Assembly (NCBI RefSeq): GCF_000422765.1
Contig: NZ_AUGR01000021.1
Coordinates: forward strand, 1-64,000
Direction: 5' to 3'
DNA length: 64,000 nucleotides
Source: Neptunomonas japonica DSM 18939
GTDB lineage: Bacteria > Pseudomonadota > Gammaproteobacteria > Pseudomonadales > Balneatricaceae
A program made the translations under genes and the position numbers. The notes under the pieces are model-generated. The model searched no databases, was not told where the DNA came from, and worked only from the letters and a program-made list of their open reading frames with translations. Position 1 is the stretch's first letter, and every line of letters begins with the position of its first letter. Positions 18,595-27,520 of this stretch are shown piece after piece.

Positions 18595-20070
18595 TCAGTT
18601 CACTTGAATAAGTTCAACGCTGCCATCTTCATTTACTTCAGCCATATGGCCTTTAGGCTCTTTGAGAAACAGCAAGGTCACAAAGCCTAGTACGGCAGTA
18701 GCAGCAATCACAGAGAAGAAGGTTGAGTAATCAACCATCGACAAGACGGTTAGATAAAACACTGCACCAACGTTTCCGTAAGCACCGGTCATACCCGCAA
18801 TCTGGCCTGTTAAACGGCGTTTGATTAAGGGCACTACGGCAAATACTGCGCCTTCGCCTGCCTGTACAAAGAAAGAGCAGGCCATGGCTGCAATAACTGC
18901 CAGTGCTAAAGGCCAGCTGCTATCAATAGTAGACATAACGGCATAGCCAGCAGCTAAACCTGCTGTGAGAATTAACAAGGTCTTTTTTCGACCAAATCGG
19001 TCGCTGATCCAACCGCCACCAGGGCGAGACATCAGGTTCATAAATGCATATGCAGAGGCAAGTAATCCGGCATAGACCATGTCGAGTGCAAAAACATCAG
19101 AGAAAAACAGCGGCAGCATTGATACCACGGCAAGTTCAGAGCCAAATGTCGCAAAGTAAAGTACGTTTAATACCGCCACTTGTTTAAAGGCATAGCGCTG
19201 TACTTCGGGTACAGGTGTATGGAAAATCTCTTTATTAACGTCATATGCGCTGTAGCAATCGTAAATGAAGATAGCGGCCAATATAAGGTAGATGCTTAGT
19301 GCCGCTGTATCTGAAAGAATCGACACGCCCGCAGGAGATAGTTTCCATGTTAATAGTGAAAGCGCCGCATACAATGGGATTTTCATAATCAGCAAAAATA
19401 CAAAGTCAGCTTTACTTGTGACTTCTAACCCACCAATACGTTTTGGTTTGAAGTAGGTAGAGCCTTTAGGGGTATCAGTAACATTTTTATACCAAATAAA
19501 GCTGAATATCAGACTAAACAAGCCAGAGAGACCTACGGCATAACGCCAGCCATCGTCACCACCAAAGATAAGCGCCAGTGTAGGTAGGCTCATTGCAGCA
19601 GCGGCAGAACCGAAGTTACCCCAACCACCGTAAACACCTTCCGCTGTACCTAGTTCATTGGCAGGGAACCACTCACTTACCATTCGAATACCGACAACAA
19701 AGCCTGCACCAATAAACCCTAAGAAAAAGCGGGAAATCGCTGCTTCAGCGAAGTTTGTGGACAATGCAAATGCAAAGCAAGGAATGCTGGCAAGAAACAG
19801 CAAGGCCGCATAGGTAATACGCGGACCATATTTGTCGGTCAACATACCGATGATAATACGTGCCGGAATAGTGAGCGCGACATTGAGAATCAGCAAGGTT
19901 TTGATCTCAGACTTAGTCAACCCGAGGGATTCAGCAATCATGCCGAGTAGGGGCGCGTGGTTAAACCACACAAAGAAGGTGATAAAAAAGGCGATCCAGC
20001 TGAAATGCAGGATCTTCATCTTTCCGCCGAAAGATAGCAGGTTAAACGATTTTTCCTGAGTCATAGTCAT
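18595..20070 (-). CDS. nasA: Nitrate/nitrite MFS transporter, NarK/NasA type
   Basis: A 12-helix major facilitator of the nitrate-nitrite porter family that imports nitrate for assimilation. Both nitrate signature motifs are present, in the forms [15 protein letters not shown] and [16 protein letters not shown] longer frame reaching 20154 would run through the leader hairpin; the real start is the ATG at 20070 or 20064, just after CAGGCGG. That gives about 491 residues, the usual length. A sigma-54-like promoter, an NtrC site and a terminator hairpin precede it, and nasT lies upstream on the same strand. Confidence 0.9.
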   Translation of the reverse strand: MTMTQEKSFNLLSFGGKMKILHFSWIAFFITFFVWFNHAPLLGMIAESLGLTKSEIKTLLILNVALTIPARIIIGMLTDKYGPRITYAALLFLASIPCFAFALSTNFAEAAISRFFLGFIGAGFVVGIRMVSEWFPANELGTAEGVYGGWGNFGSAAAAMSLPTLALIFGGDDGWRYAVGLSGLFSLIFSFIWYKNVTDTPKGSTYFKPKRIGGLEVTSKADFVFLLIMKIPLYAALSLLTWKLSPAGVSILSDTAALSIYLILAAIFIYDCYSAYDVNKEIFHTPVPEVQRYAFKQVAVLNVLYFATFGSELAVVSMLPLFFSDVFALDMVYAGLLASAYAFMNLMSRPGGGWISDRFGRKKTLLILTAGLAAGYAVMSTIDSSWPLALAVIAAMACSFFVQAGEGAVFAVVPLIKRRLTGQIAGMTGAYGNVGAVFYLTVLSMVDYSTFFSVIAATAVLGFVTLLFLKEPKGHMAEVNEDGSVELIQVN

Positions 20071-20082
20071 TTTCCGCCTGTT

Positions 20083-20140
20083 AAAAAAAGAAAAGGCGCC
20101 AACAAACCGAAAGGGTGAGATCCCGGTTGTTGGCGCCTTT
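20083..20140 (-). terminator. Leader terminator (attenuator) ahead of the nitrate transporter
   Basis: On the minus strand AAAGGCGCCAACAACCG pairs with a near-perfect complement (one bulged base) over 20092-20140. A T-rich tract (TTTTCTTTTTTT) and then the ribosome site CAGGCGG follow directly. A strong terminator between promoter and start codon implies regulated readthrough, most likely by the neighbouring ANTAR protein NasT. Confidence 0.85.
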
Positions 20141-20200
20141 GCCTGAAAAAACATTGTTTTAAAATGGTTTATAAATATGTATTAGCTTCTTTGGAATACA

Positions 20201-20218
20201 ATGCAGTGAGTGTGCCAA
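20201..20218 (-). promoter_or_regulatory. Sigma-54-like promoter of the nitrate transporter
   Basis: On the minus strand TTGGCACACTCACTGCAT has GG-N10-GC spacing and matches the RpoN consensus closely. It shares TTGGCACACT with the promoter before the nirBD operon. Transcription would begin near 20191, leaving a leader of about 120 bases. Confidence 0.82.
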
Positions 20219-20311
20219 CTTAATAAAGGATCTGTTTTATAGGGGCTAGCGTGAGATTATAAAGATAAAGAGGACGTGAAATTTACTAAAAACATGCCCT
20301 CTTTGGTGCGG

Positions 20312-20328
20312 TGCACAAATGTGGTGCC
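20312..20328. promoter_or_regulatory. NtrC-type enhancer site
   Basis: TGCACAAATGTGGTGCC fits the NtrC dyad TGCAC-N5-TGGTGCA with a single end mismatch. It lies about 96 bases upstream of the -24 element of the nitrate transporter promoter, a normal enhancer distance. An extra half-site-like GGTGC lies just before it (20305-20309). Confidence 0.7.
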
Positions 20329-20334
20329 GTATGT

Positions 20335-20985
20335 TTAAGAGTGGCCTCTAGTTATGCTATTACTTTGCTTGCCCAATACAGCAATAATGCTTTTAGCAAC
20401 CTCACTGAGTGGTTTTTGTTGATCCATCGCCATTTTCTGTAAGGCTTTAAATGCTTGGCTTTCTGCGCAATGGTTGTGCTTCATGATAAGCCCTTTAGCT
20501 TTTTCGATAAGCTTACGCTCTGCTAATTCCGCCCGTGCTTGATCAAGTTCATTATGCGCGTGCCTGAGCGCATCGTGCATTGCTTGTAATTCTTCAAAGC
20601 GAGCCACTGCCACATCAACAATGTGCTTAATCCTATGTGGCTCAAGCCCATCCACTACGCAGGCGCTCACGCCCGTGCGAATGGCTTGTTCGGTCATTTG
20701 TTGGTTACCTTGTTCTGCAAAGATAACGATAGGGCGTGAGCAGTGCTCGGCCATCAATGCGATATTTTCTAGATCAGCTTTATCGAGGGAAGTAAGACTG
20801 ATGATGACAAGGTTGGGTTGTAACGCATTGGCCTTATCTGCCAAATATTGAGTTGACGTAAGCTCTTCTACAATGTCGTACCCTTGCTCACGTAAAGGGC
20901 GCAGTAGAGTGTTCTCTAGCTCGCTCTCACGCGCAATGTTTTCATTAATGACAAGCACGGTTAATCTGCTTTTCAAATGGATCAC
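20335..20985 (-). CDS. nasT: ANTAR-domain antiterminator NasT
   Basis: A 216-residue RNA-binding response-regulator-like protein. The N-terminal receiver-like domain (about 8-125) lacks the usual phosphoacceptor: the fourth-strand position reads VIISLTSLD, as in NasT pseudo-receivers. The C-terminal ANTAR domain (about 150-205) carries the hallmark AERKLIEKAKGLIM. NasT proteins release transcription past leader terminators when nitrate or nitrite is present and are normally restrained by NasS. Two terminator leaders occur downstream, at the transporter and at the nirBD operon. No nasS lies next to it: the divergent neighbour is gltX. Confidence 0.9.
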   Translation of the reverse strand: MIHLKSRLTVLVINENIARESELENTLLRPLREQGYDIVEELTSTQYLADKANALQPNLVIISLTSLDKADLENIALMAEHCSRPIVIFAEQGNQQMTEQAIRTGVSACVVDGLEPHRIKHIVDVAVARFEELQAMHDALRHAHNELDQARAELAERKLIEKAKGLIMKHNHCAESQAFKALQKMAMDQQKPLSEVAKSIIAVLGKQSNSITRGHS

Positions 20986-21156
20986 CTGCTTTAGTAATGA
21001 ATATTTCTTAGATATTTAGCAAGTTACGGGCCAGTCTTTGTTTTAAATGTAAGGAACTCTCATGGACTTGGCATGGCAAGGGTTGGCAGGCAGCTGTATA
21101 ATGCCGCTTTATTTTCGTATTCTTTTGGCAACCACGTTAGCTTTGGCAGGAACATA

Positions 21157-22653
21157 ATGACCGTACGTACTCGCGTTGCGCCTTCTCCAACAGGCGATCC
21201 GCATGTAGGCACAGCCTATATTGCACTTTTTAATCTGGCGTTTGCTCGCCAGCACGGTGGGCAGTTTATCTTACGTATAGAAGACACCGACCAAACGCGC
21301 AGTACGGGCGAATCGGAACAGAAGATCTTAGATTCACTTCGCTGGTTAGGTCTTGAGTGGGATGAAGGCCCAGATGTAGGTGGCCCACATGGCCCTTACC
21401 GCCAGAGTGAGCGTAAAGGTATGTATGCCCAGTATGCACACGACCTAGTAGAAAAAGGCCATGCATTTCATTGCTACCGTACCTCAGAAGAGCTGGACGA
21501 ACTACGTACTGCTCGCCGTGCTGCTGGTGGACACACCGCACTAAAACAAAGTGACTTAGCGTTACCTGCTGATGAAGTAGAAAAGCGCAGAGCTGCGGGT
21601 GCACCGTTTGTTATTCGTATGGTTGTGCCTGAAGGCGAGGGTGTTTGTGTCGTTGATGATTTGCTGCGTGGCACTATCGAATTGGAGTGGGGCATGGTCG
21701 ATGCACAGATCCTGCTTAAATCTGATGGTATGCCGACTTACCATTTAGCTAACGTCGTTGATGATCATCTCATGGAGATCACACATGTGATCCGTGGTGA
21801 AGAGTGGATTAACTCGGCTCCTAAGCACAAATTGCTGTATCAGTACTTTGGCTGGGAAATGCCGGTTCTGTGCCACATGCCATTATTGCGTAACCCAGAT
21901 AAGTCCAAGCTATCTAAGCGTAAAAATCCAACCAGTATCTTGTATTACCAGCGTATGGGTTATATGGCAGAAGCACTGCTGAATTACCTCGGCCGTATGG
22001 GGTGGTCGATGCCGGATGAGAGCGAAAAATTCAGCCGTGAAGAGATGTTCTCCAATTTTGATATTACGCGTGTCTCTTTAGGCGGCCCGGTTTTTGATCA
22101 AGAAAAACTTAGCTGGCTTAACGGTGTATGGCTACGTGAAGACCTTAACCCAGAGCAGTTTGCTGCTAAATATCAGGAGTGGGCACTTAATCCACAGTAC
22201 TTGATGCAGATTTTGCCACTGATCCAGCAACGTGTAGAAAAGTTCTCTGATGTAGCACCGCTAGCGGGCTTCTTCCTATCGGGTATGTTACCGATTAAAG
22301 AATCAGACTTTGAACACAAAAGCGTAACGCTAGATGATGCTAAGCGCATTTTGCAATTTAGTGTTTGGTTCTTGGATACAGAAAGCAACTGGGATAAAGA
22401 CCACCTGTTCGCACAGCTCAAACAGCTAGCAGAGCAGATGGGCTACAAGCTACGTGACTTCTTGTTCCCGTTGTTTATCGCCATTGCGGGTACTAACCAA
22501 ACGGTTTCTGTCATGGACTCTATGTCGATTCTTGGCCCAGATATGAGCCGTGCGCGTTTGCGCCACGCGGTTAATCTATTGGGCGGCCCATCGAAGAAAG
22601 AAGCAAAACGATGGGAAAAAGAGTTTAGAGAGGTTGTTGCTGGTATCGAGTAG
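21157..22653 (+). CDS. gltX: Glutamyl-tRNA synthetase
   Basis: A class I aminoacyl-tRNA synthetase of about 498 residues that charges tRNA-Glu. The HIGH-type motif is [13 protein letters not shown] (about residues 9-21), and the KMSKS-type loop is SKLSKRKNP (about 250). An in-frame start at 21073 would add 28 unlikely residues; the ATG at 21157 is preceded by GGCAGGA. The length and intact C-terminal anticodon-binding region suggest a normal housekeeping enzyme. A terminator follows. Confidence 0.97.
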   Translation: MTVRTRVAPSPTGDPHVGTAYIALFNLAFARQHGGQFILRIEDTDQTRSTGESEQKILDSLRWLGLEWDEGPDVGGPHGPYRQSERKGMYAQYAHDLVEKGHAFHCYRTSEELDELRTARRAAGGHTALKQSDLALPADEVEKRRAAGAPFVIRMVVPEGEGVCVVDDLLRGTIELEWGMVDAQILLKSDGMPTYHLANVVDDHLMEITHVIRGEEWINSAPKHKLLYQYFGWEMPVLCHMPLLRNPDKSKLSKRKNPTSILYYQRMGYMAEALLNYLGRMGWSMPDESEKFSREEMFSNFDITRVSLGGPVFDQEKLSWLNGVWLREDLNPEQFAAKYQEWALNPQYLMQILPLIQQRVEKFSDVAPLAGFFLSGMLPIKESDFEHKSVTLDDAKRILQFSVWFLDTESNWDKDHLFAQLKQLAEQMGYKLRDFLFPLFIAIAGTNQTVSVMDSMSILGPDMSRARLRHAVNLLGGPSKKEAKRWEKEFREVVAGIE

Positions 22654-22686
22654 CTAGCAATAGATAAAGTAAACGATAGATAAATC

Positions 22687-22713
22687 AAAGGCCTGCCATT
22701 GCAGGCCTTTTTT
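22687..22713 (+). terminator. Terminator after gltX
   Basis: AAAGGCCTGC, a four-base loop, GCAGGCCTTT and further T residues form a textbook rho-independent terminator. The A-rich left flank could let it act for the VIT gene on the minus strand as well. Confidence 0.92.
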
Positions 22714-22797
22714 ATATCTGCTTGGTTGAACTCTGCGCTCAAGTAGTTGACGTATTTCAGCTGCGGTTTGATTACAAAAAATCTTAGCTGCGTATGG

Positions 22798-23382
22798 CTA
22801 GTAACCTGTGAATAAGAAGATGAGAACAGATGTCGTTATAGCAATAAACAAGGTTTGCACACCACTGCGTAACCAAGATGTACCAGCGATTCGACCCAGA
22901 AAAACACCCAGCAGGAAAACAATAATCAAGGCTAAAATAATGGCTAGAAAAAGAGGTGAAATCGGTAATACAACTCCTGCATGAGTCAATAGCAGAGGGC
23001 TAAGGATCACTAACGAAATGAATAGCGGTGCTGATCCATTCACCAGTGCAATCATGATAGGCACCCAGCGGGCTGCTTCAGAATGTGCAGATTCCTGTAA
23101 ATCCTCCAGCATAGCTTCTTCCAGCTTAAGAAGAGCACGCCGTCTTTCGGCCAGCTCACTAATGTAAGCGCTGCTCACGCCGCTCACACCTAAAGCAATG
23201 GAGGCACCTAAACACGCGTTAATGGTAATGCTTAGTTGGGTAGAAGCGCTGAACTGGAAACCAAGAATCATTCCGAGCATAGTTAACGCACCGTCAAAAC
23301 CATTCACAACAAAATATCGCCGTGCAATCCCTTGAGAGCGTGTGATGTTTAACAGAAATTCAGCTCTTGTGAAAATATTCAT
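22798..23382 (-). CDS. VIT-family (Ccc1-like) membrane transporter
   Basis: A 194-residue membrane protein of the VIT1/CCC1 family, whose characterised members move Fe(II) or Mn(II). The typical first segment RRYFVVNGFDGALTMLGMIL is followed by the cytoplasmic metal-binding-type loop with SAYISELAERRRALLKLEEA and AMLEDLQESAHSEAA, and three more membrane helices. It is shorter than many VIT proteins. It begins six bases after a DUF211 gene, so the two should be translated together. A role in iron or manganese export or detoxification is inferred from the family. Confidence 0.82.
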   Translation of the reverse strand: MNIFTRAEFLLNITRSQGIARRYFVVNGFDGALTMLGMILGFQFSASTQLSITINACLGASIALGVSGVSSAYISELAERRRALLKLEEAMLEDLQESAHSEAARWVPIMIALVNGSAPLFISLVILSPLLLTHAGVVLPISPLFLAIILALIIVFLLGVFLGRIAGTSWLRSGVQTLFIAITTSVLIFLFTGY

Positions 23383-23387
23383 AAGCG

Positions 23388-23654
23388 TCAGCTGTTTGGC
23401 TCGTTTTTAACTTCGACCTCATCGATGCTGTGCAAGGCGCCACCCATTTTATTAATCACATCTTGCAGAAGATCAAAATCAATCAGCGCTGCTTCAACCG
23501 ATACTTCCAGTGACTCAGTTTTTTCATCGACAGCGATCACTGTTACGTTAACGGTACTGCCTTCAATAACAGCGCTTAATGCTTGGCAAAACTCAAGCGC
23601 GTTAGGGTGATGAGGCTTTAAAACATCAAGTACTACTCTTTTAACAGCGATCAT
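23388..23654 (-). CDS. DUF211-family small protein
   Basis: An 88-residue soluble protein that matches the DUF211 pattern: KRVVLDVLKPHHPNALEFCQ at the start, the middle VTVIAVDEKTESLEVSVEA, and the closing GGALHSIDEVEV. As I know the family, it is best represented in archaea, has a small ferredoxin-like fold and has no firm function. It starts after GAGGGCC and is the first gene of a two-gene operon with a VIT-family metal transporter. A regulatory or metal-sensing partnership is possible but unproven. Confidence 0.78.
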   Translation of the reverse strand: MIAVKRVVLDVLKPHHPNALEFCQALSAVIEGSTVNVTVIAVDEKTESLEVSVEAALIDFDLLQDVINKMGGALHSIDEVEVKNEPNS

Positions 23655-23874
23655 AAAGAGGCCCTCTGTCTGTTCTTTTTATTGGTTCCTTAACTCATCT
23701 TGCCTAAAAGTGGCGCATAGGTCACTGCCTTACATCATAAGTTAGTGATATAGAGGCCGCAGCAGAAAGGATAAAACGATAGGTTCTAGGTGAGTATCTA
23801 CATTCGTTGATGTCATGTTTTGATGGTAGGCGCCCCAATAGATTGAATCGCTTAGATAAAGCCTAAAAATGTGT

Positions 23875-23903
23875 TTGACATTAATGTGAAATATGGGATG
23901 ATA
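23875..23903 (+). promoter_or_regulatory. Sigma-70 promoter of tRNA-Ala
   Basis: TTGACA at 23875-23880 is followed after 17 bases by ATGATA and a GC-rich discriminator (CGCGTCG), typical of stable RNA promoters. The tRNA begins about 50 bases downstream. Confidence 0.7.
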
Positions 23904-23954
23904 CGCGTCGTTTCAAAGCGCACTTATTTTACTCCCCCAAGTGTGTTTAAAGAT

Positions 23955-24030
23955 GGGGCCTTAGCTCAGCTGGGAGAGCGGTTCGCTGGCAGCGAACAGG
24001 TCAGCGGTTCGATCCCGCTAGGCTCCACCA
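23955..24030 (+). tRNA. tRNA-Ala (GGC anticodon)
   Basis: A complete 76-base cloverleaf. The acceptor stem GGGGCCT pairs with AGGCTCC, the D arm reads AGCTCAGCTGGGAGAGC, and the anticodon stem GTTCG/CGAAC holds the loop CTGGCAG with anticodon GGC. The T arm is GCGGTTCGATCCCGC, and the CCA end is encoded. About 300 bases downstream, before selO, contain no gene that I recognise. Confidence 0.97.
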
Positions 24031-24273
24031 TCTAAAGCAGTTTTCTCGTTACTCTCAGAGTCTTTACATATGTCTTCTTTCGTTTTGTGCTGCACCTGTT
24101 ATATCTAGGTTGTAATGAACGAAAAATTCCGAACTATGTATTGTCTTAAAAATGGCACTGATTAAGTCTTTCTCAAGTTGTCTACTGCGCTCTACCTGGT
24201 TATCGCATTAGAGGGACATAAGTAGCCGCAGATCGTATAATCCAATAAACCTGTCCTCTTTATTATCAGAATG

Positions 24274-24294
24274 TAATGATGTTGCAATAGCGGG
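24274..24294 (+). repeat. 21-bp direct repeat, copy 1 (upstream of selO)
   Basis: A 21-base segment beginning TAATGATGTT and ending AATAGCGGG is identical to 26401-26421 inside the homocysteine S-methyltransferase gene. This copy lies in noncoding DNA 37 bases before selO. The two copies bracket selO and the first 284 bases of the methyltransferase gene. Confidence 0.9.
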
Positions 24295-24330
24295 AACACA
24301 GTGACTTTACCCGCGTTATGAGATGCCCTT

Positions 24331-26064
24331 ATGAAAAAGCCATTGACCCAAGAAACCTCACCAACTGTCGAGACGCTTGATGATCTAGCAACGCTGGCAA
24401 ACTACTCGCTCATGGATACTCTCAACCCCGATCCTGATGCGAAAGCAAACGGTGTCGATCATGCGCCGCGGCAGGTCTTTTCGGGGCATTATGTTCCCGT
24501 CAAGCCTACGCCAATAAAAGACCCTGAGTACGTTACGCATAGCAAGGACTTCTTTAGCGAACTAGGCTTTACAGACAGTCTGGCGCAGTCAGATGATTTT
24601 GTTCGAATGTTCTCTGGTGATATCTCACAGGTGCCTGCACCGATGCGTAAGGTCGGTTGGGCTTGTGGTTACGCGCTTTCTATCTTTGGAACCGAATACT
24701 ACCAGCAGTGCCCGTTCCAAACGGGTAACGGATACGGTGACGGACGTGCCGTTTCCGTGCTTGAGGCCGTTATCAAGGGTAAACGTTGGGAGATGCAGCT
24801 CAAAGGAGGCGGCCGTACACCATATTGTCGCGGAGGGGATGGCCGTGCTGTCCTGCGATCAAGTATCCGGGAGTTTCTGGCACAGGAATATATGCACGCA
24901 CTTGGGGTGCCAACGTCACGGTCTTTGAGTTTGTTCGTGTCTAAAACAGAGAAGGTTCAGCGGCCGTGGTACTCACCGGGTTCGCGCTTGCAAGACCCAG
25001 ACAGAATGATATCGGAGCCTGTTGCTATCTCGACGCGTGTCGCGCCGTCGTTCATTAGGGTCGGGCAACTCGAACTTTTTGGTCGCCGTGCCCGTAAGCA
25101 AGAGCATCCAAAAGCGATGGAGGAGCTCGAAAAGATTGTTTTGCACTTGGTCGATCGTGAGTACGCTAACGTTATCGATAATAAGCTACCCACCGCCGAA
25201 AAAGTGGTGTTGCTTGCGCGTGAGTTTCGTAGCCGCCTTGCTTCGCTTGTTGCTAACTGGATTCGTGTTGGTTATTGCCAGGGCAACTTTAACGGTGATA
25301 ATTGCGCCGCAGGAGGTTTTACTCTCGACTACGGCCCGTTCGGGTTTTGTGAAGAGTTCGACCCGCAATTTCAACCTTGGACGGGTGGCGGGCAGCACTT
25401 CTCGTTTCTTAACCAGCCTATAGCTGCGGAACGTAACTTCCACATGTTTTGGGCAACACTACGGCCGTTGCTGGCATCGCAGCCGGACTCTTTGCAACAG
25501 CTCGACGAGATACGCAGTGGTTTTGCAGATGAGATGCAAATGAGAATGGAAGCAATGTGGGCTGCCAAGCTTGGGCTTGGCGCTTTTCATGCAAATTTGT
25601 TCAGCGAACTCGAAACACTTATGGTGCAAACGCCTGTTGATTACACCGTCTTCTTTCGTGAGCTATCGAATGTGCCTAACGACATTAGCACACTGCAAAA
25701 AAGCTTCTATATAGGAGCAGCGTATGAGTCCGACCCCGAAGGGATGGGTAAACGCTGGTCAGAATGGCTGACACAATGGAAGTCGCTCATCACCAGTGGG
25801 CATTATGCTCAGTCCTGTTCCCGTGAAGAGCTCTCTAAACAGATGAAACTCGTTAACCCAAAATACAGTTTGCGAGAGTGGTTCGTTGTGCCCGCGTATC
25901 AGCAAGCAGCCGCAGGGAACTACTCCCTAGTGAGAGAACTGCAAGAAGTTATGACGCAGCCATATGCTGAGCAATCGAAAGAGGTTGAAGATAAATATTA
26001 TAGACTGAAGCCGCCGGAGTTCTGTGAACTCGGTGGCGTGTCACACTATAGCTGTTCATCGTGA
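24331..26064 (+). CDS. selO: SelO/YdiU-family protein AMPylator
   Basis: A 577-residue protein of the SelO (UPF0061) pseudokinase family, which transfers AMP from ATP to Ser, Thr or Tyr of target proteins. The family core is seen in [18 protein letters not shown] and [20 protein letters not shown] (about residues 155-195), and in [20 protein letters not shown], which includes the metal-binding region (about 320-340). The chain ends in HYSCSS, corresponding to the C-terminal redox-type motif where some eukaryotic SelO proteins carry selenocysteine. It looks more G+C-rich than its neighbours and is flanked by a direct repeat, which could reflect transfer. No clear Shine-Dalgarno sequence precedes the ATG. 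Confidence 0.9.
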   Translation: MKKPLTQETSPTVETLDDLATLANYSLMDTLNPDPDAKANGVDHAPRQVFSGHYVPVKPTPIKDPEYVTHSKDFFSELGFTDSLAQSDDFVRMFSGDISQVPAPMRKVGWACGYALSIFGTEYYQQCPFQTGNGYGDGRAVSVLEAVIKGKRWEMQLKGGGRTPYCRGGDGRAVLRSSIREFLAQEYMHALGVPTSRSLSLFVSKTEKVQRPWYSPGSRLQDPDRMISEPVAISTRVAPSFIRVGQLELFGRRARKQEHPKAMEELEKIVLHLVDREYANVIDNKLPTAEKVVLLAREFRSRLASLVANWIRVGYCQGNFNGDNCAAGGFTLDYGPFGFCEEFDPQFQPWTGGGQHFSFLNQPIAAERNFHMFWATLRPLLASQPDSLQQLDEIRSGFADEMQMRMEAMWAAKLGLGAFHANLFSELETLMVQTPVDYTVFFRELSNVPNDISTLQKSFYIGAAYESDPEGMGKRWSEWLTQWKSLITSGHYAQSCSREELSKQMKLVNPKYSLREWFVVPAYQQAAAGNYSLVRELQEVMTQPYAEQSKEVEDKYYRLKPPEFCELGGVSHYSCSS

Positions 26065-26116
26065 GTTATCAGGTCTTTAGATAATACGGTGATAAACATA
26101 GACTGGAGTAAAAAGA

Positions 26117-27007
26117 TTGAATCACATCACATTGCTTGATGGGGGCATGGGGCAAGAGCTATTACGCAGAAGCTCTCGTGCAACTACACCTCTTTGGTCT
26201 GCCGATATTATGTTGCATGAGCCAACGCTGGTTCGAGATTTACACCTTGATTTTATTAAGAGTGGAGCCCGAGTCATCACGCTCAATACCTATACGGCAA
26301 CACCGCAGCGCCTTGCCCGTGAAAATGAGCTTGCTCAATTAAAGAACCTTCATCGGTCTGCTATGGATGCAGCCTTAGGTGCAGTACAGCTAGCCGAGTC
26401 TAATGATGTTGCAATAGCGGGGTGTTTGCCGCCGTTAGTCGCAAGTTATCGCCCAGATGTATCGCTATCGTATGAGGATTCACTTGATGCTTATCGTCGT
26501 CTTGTTGAGTTGCAAGCACCTGCCAGTGACCTTTTCTTGTGTGAAACTATGGCTTCAATAAATGAGGCGCGCGCAGCTTGTACAGCGGCAATGGAAAGTG
26601 GCAAGCCCGCATGGGTAGCACTAACAGTCAGTGATTTTCATCCGGGGCAGCTACGTAGTGGCGAGTCACTAAATGAAGCGCTGCAAGTACTCGAATCTTT
26701 GGGGGCCGATGCGATCCTATTAAATTGCAGCCACCCCGAGGCTATTAATGGTTGTTGGCCTCAGTTGCGTAGCGTAGATAAGAAGATTGGTGCTTATGCC
26801 AATGGCTTTGTTTCGGTAGGACCGCTGCTGCCGGGTGGCACTGTTGAGCAGCTAGAAGTGCGCCAAGACTTGAGCCCACAACAGTACGCTGAATATGCTA
26901 TGGGTTGGGCAAGAGGTGGAGCATCGATTATTGGTGGCTGCTGCGAGATTGGCCCAGCACACATAAAAGCGCTGCATGAAAGTTTGTGCAGTGAAGGATT
27001 TCTCTAA
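26117..27007 (+). CDS. Homocysteine S-methyltransferase family protein
   Basis: A 296-residue zinc methyltransferase of the betaine/homocysteine S-methyltransferase family, which moves a methyl group from S-methylmethionine, SAM or a betaine-like donor to homocysteine. The start motif LLDGGMGQELL is complete only if translation begins at the TTG at 26117, which has GGAG nine bases upstream, so a TTG start is called. The zinc cysteines are in LNCSHPEA (about residue 213) and GGCCEIGP (about 280). The 21-bp repeat shared with the region before selO lies at residues 95-102. A link to betaine metabolism further downstream is possible but speculative. Confidence 0.85.
   Translation: MNHITLLDGGMGQELLRRSSRATTPLWSADIMLHEPTLVRDLHLDFIKSGARVITLNTYTATPQRLARENELAQLKNLHRSAMDAALGAVQLAESNDVAIAGCLPPLVASYRPDVSLSYEDSLDAYRRLVELQAPASDLFLCETMASINEARAACTAAMESGKPAWVALTVSDFHPGQLRSGESLNEALQVLESLGADAILLNCSHPEAINGCWPQLRSVDKKIGAYANGFVSVGPLLPGGTVEQLEVRQDLSPQQYAEYAMGWARGGASIIGGCCEIGPAHIKALHESLCSEGFL
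26401..26421 (+). repeat. 21-bp direct repeat, copy 2 (inside the methyltransferase gene)
   Basis: Identical to 24274-24294. Here it codes for NDVAIAG in the homocysteine S-methyltransferase, so this is probably the original copy. Confidence 0.9.
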
Positions 27008-27520
27008 ACTAGAACCCATAGCCAGTTAGGCTTACATAGCCTCAAGCCATTTAGTCTTGTCTCAGAAGCCCGCTTATTGCGGGCTTTGTTGTTTTCTGTG
27101 TTCAATGTTGTCTGTTTAGTGGCTCCCAAAGAATGTAGTGGAGGCACATAGCGCTTACAAATCTAAAAATTAAGCATGCATGAAGGGCGTTTTTTAAGAG
27201 TACTGCTATACTTTGAATTATGTATTTCACCTACATATAGTGAGGTGTTTTTGATCGGTTAACTCACAAAGTAATTTAGTCGATGTACGTTATGTTGGGG
27301 CAATCTCTTAAGTAGGTGTGTGGAGTTAATTAGTCAGCTTAATAGTATAAGTTGACGGCATATTGGGTTAGGTGTTTTACGAATAGTGTTCAATACAGCT
27401 AATACTGGTGGGCAATTTTCATCGCTAAATTAAGTATTAAATATAACCATATTTATAGCATGCTCTAAAAAATCATTATAAAAATAAATAAAGTCTATCC
27501 TCTGCGATTGAGATATCTGA
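27008..27520. other. 513-base intergenic region
   Basis: Apart from a terminator hairpin at 27066-27090, this AT-rich stretch holds no reading frame or RNA that I recognise. It presumably contains the promoter of the chemoreceptor gene that starts at 27521. Confidence 0.5.
27066..27096 (+). terminator. Terminator after the methyltransferase gene
   Basis: AAGCCCGC, the loop TTATT and GCGGGCTT are followed by a T-rich run (TGTTGTTTT). A standard rho-independent terminator. Confidence 0.88.

Noticed and set aside
20071-20154. Upstream extension of the nitrate transporter reading frame (28 extra residues)
   Set aside because: The extension would translate through the strong leader hairpin and T tract. 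A good ribosome site sits directly before the ATG at 20070/20064, and that start gives the normal family length.
23955-24030. tRNA-Ala as attachment site of a genomic island
   Set aside because: I found no second copy of the tRNA 3' end downstream and no integrase gene nearby.
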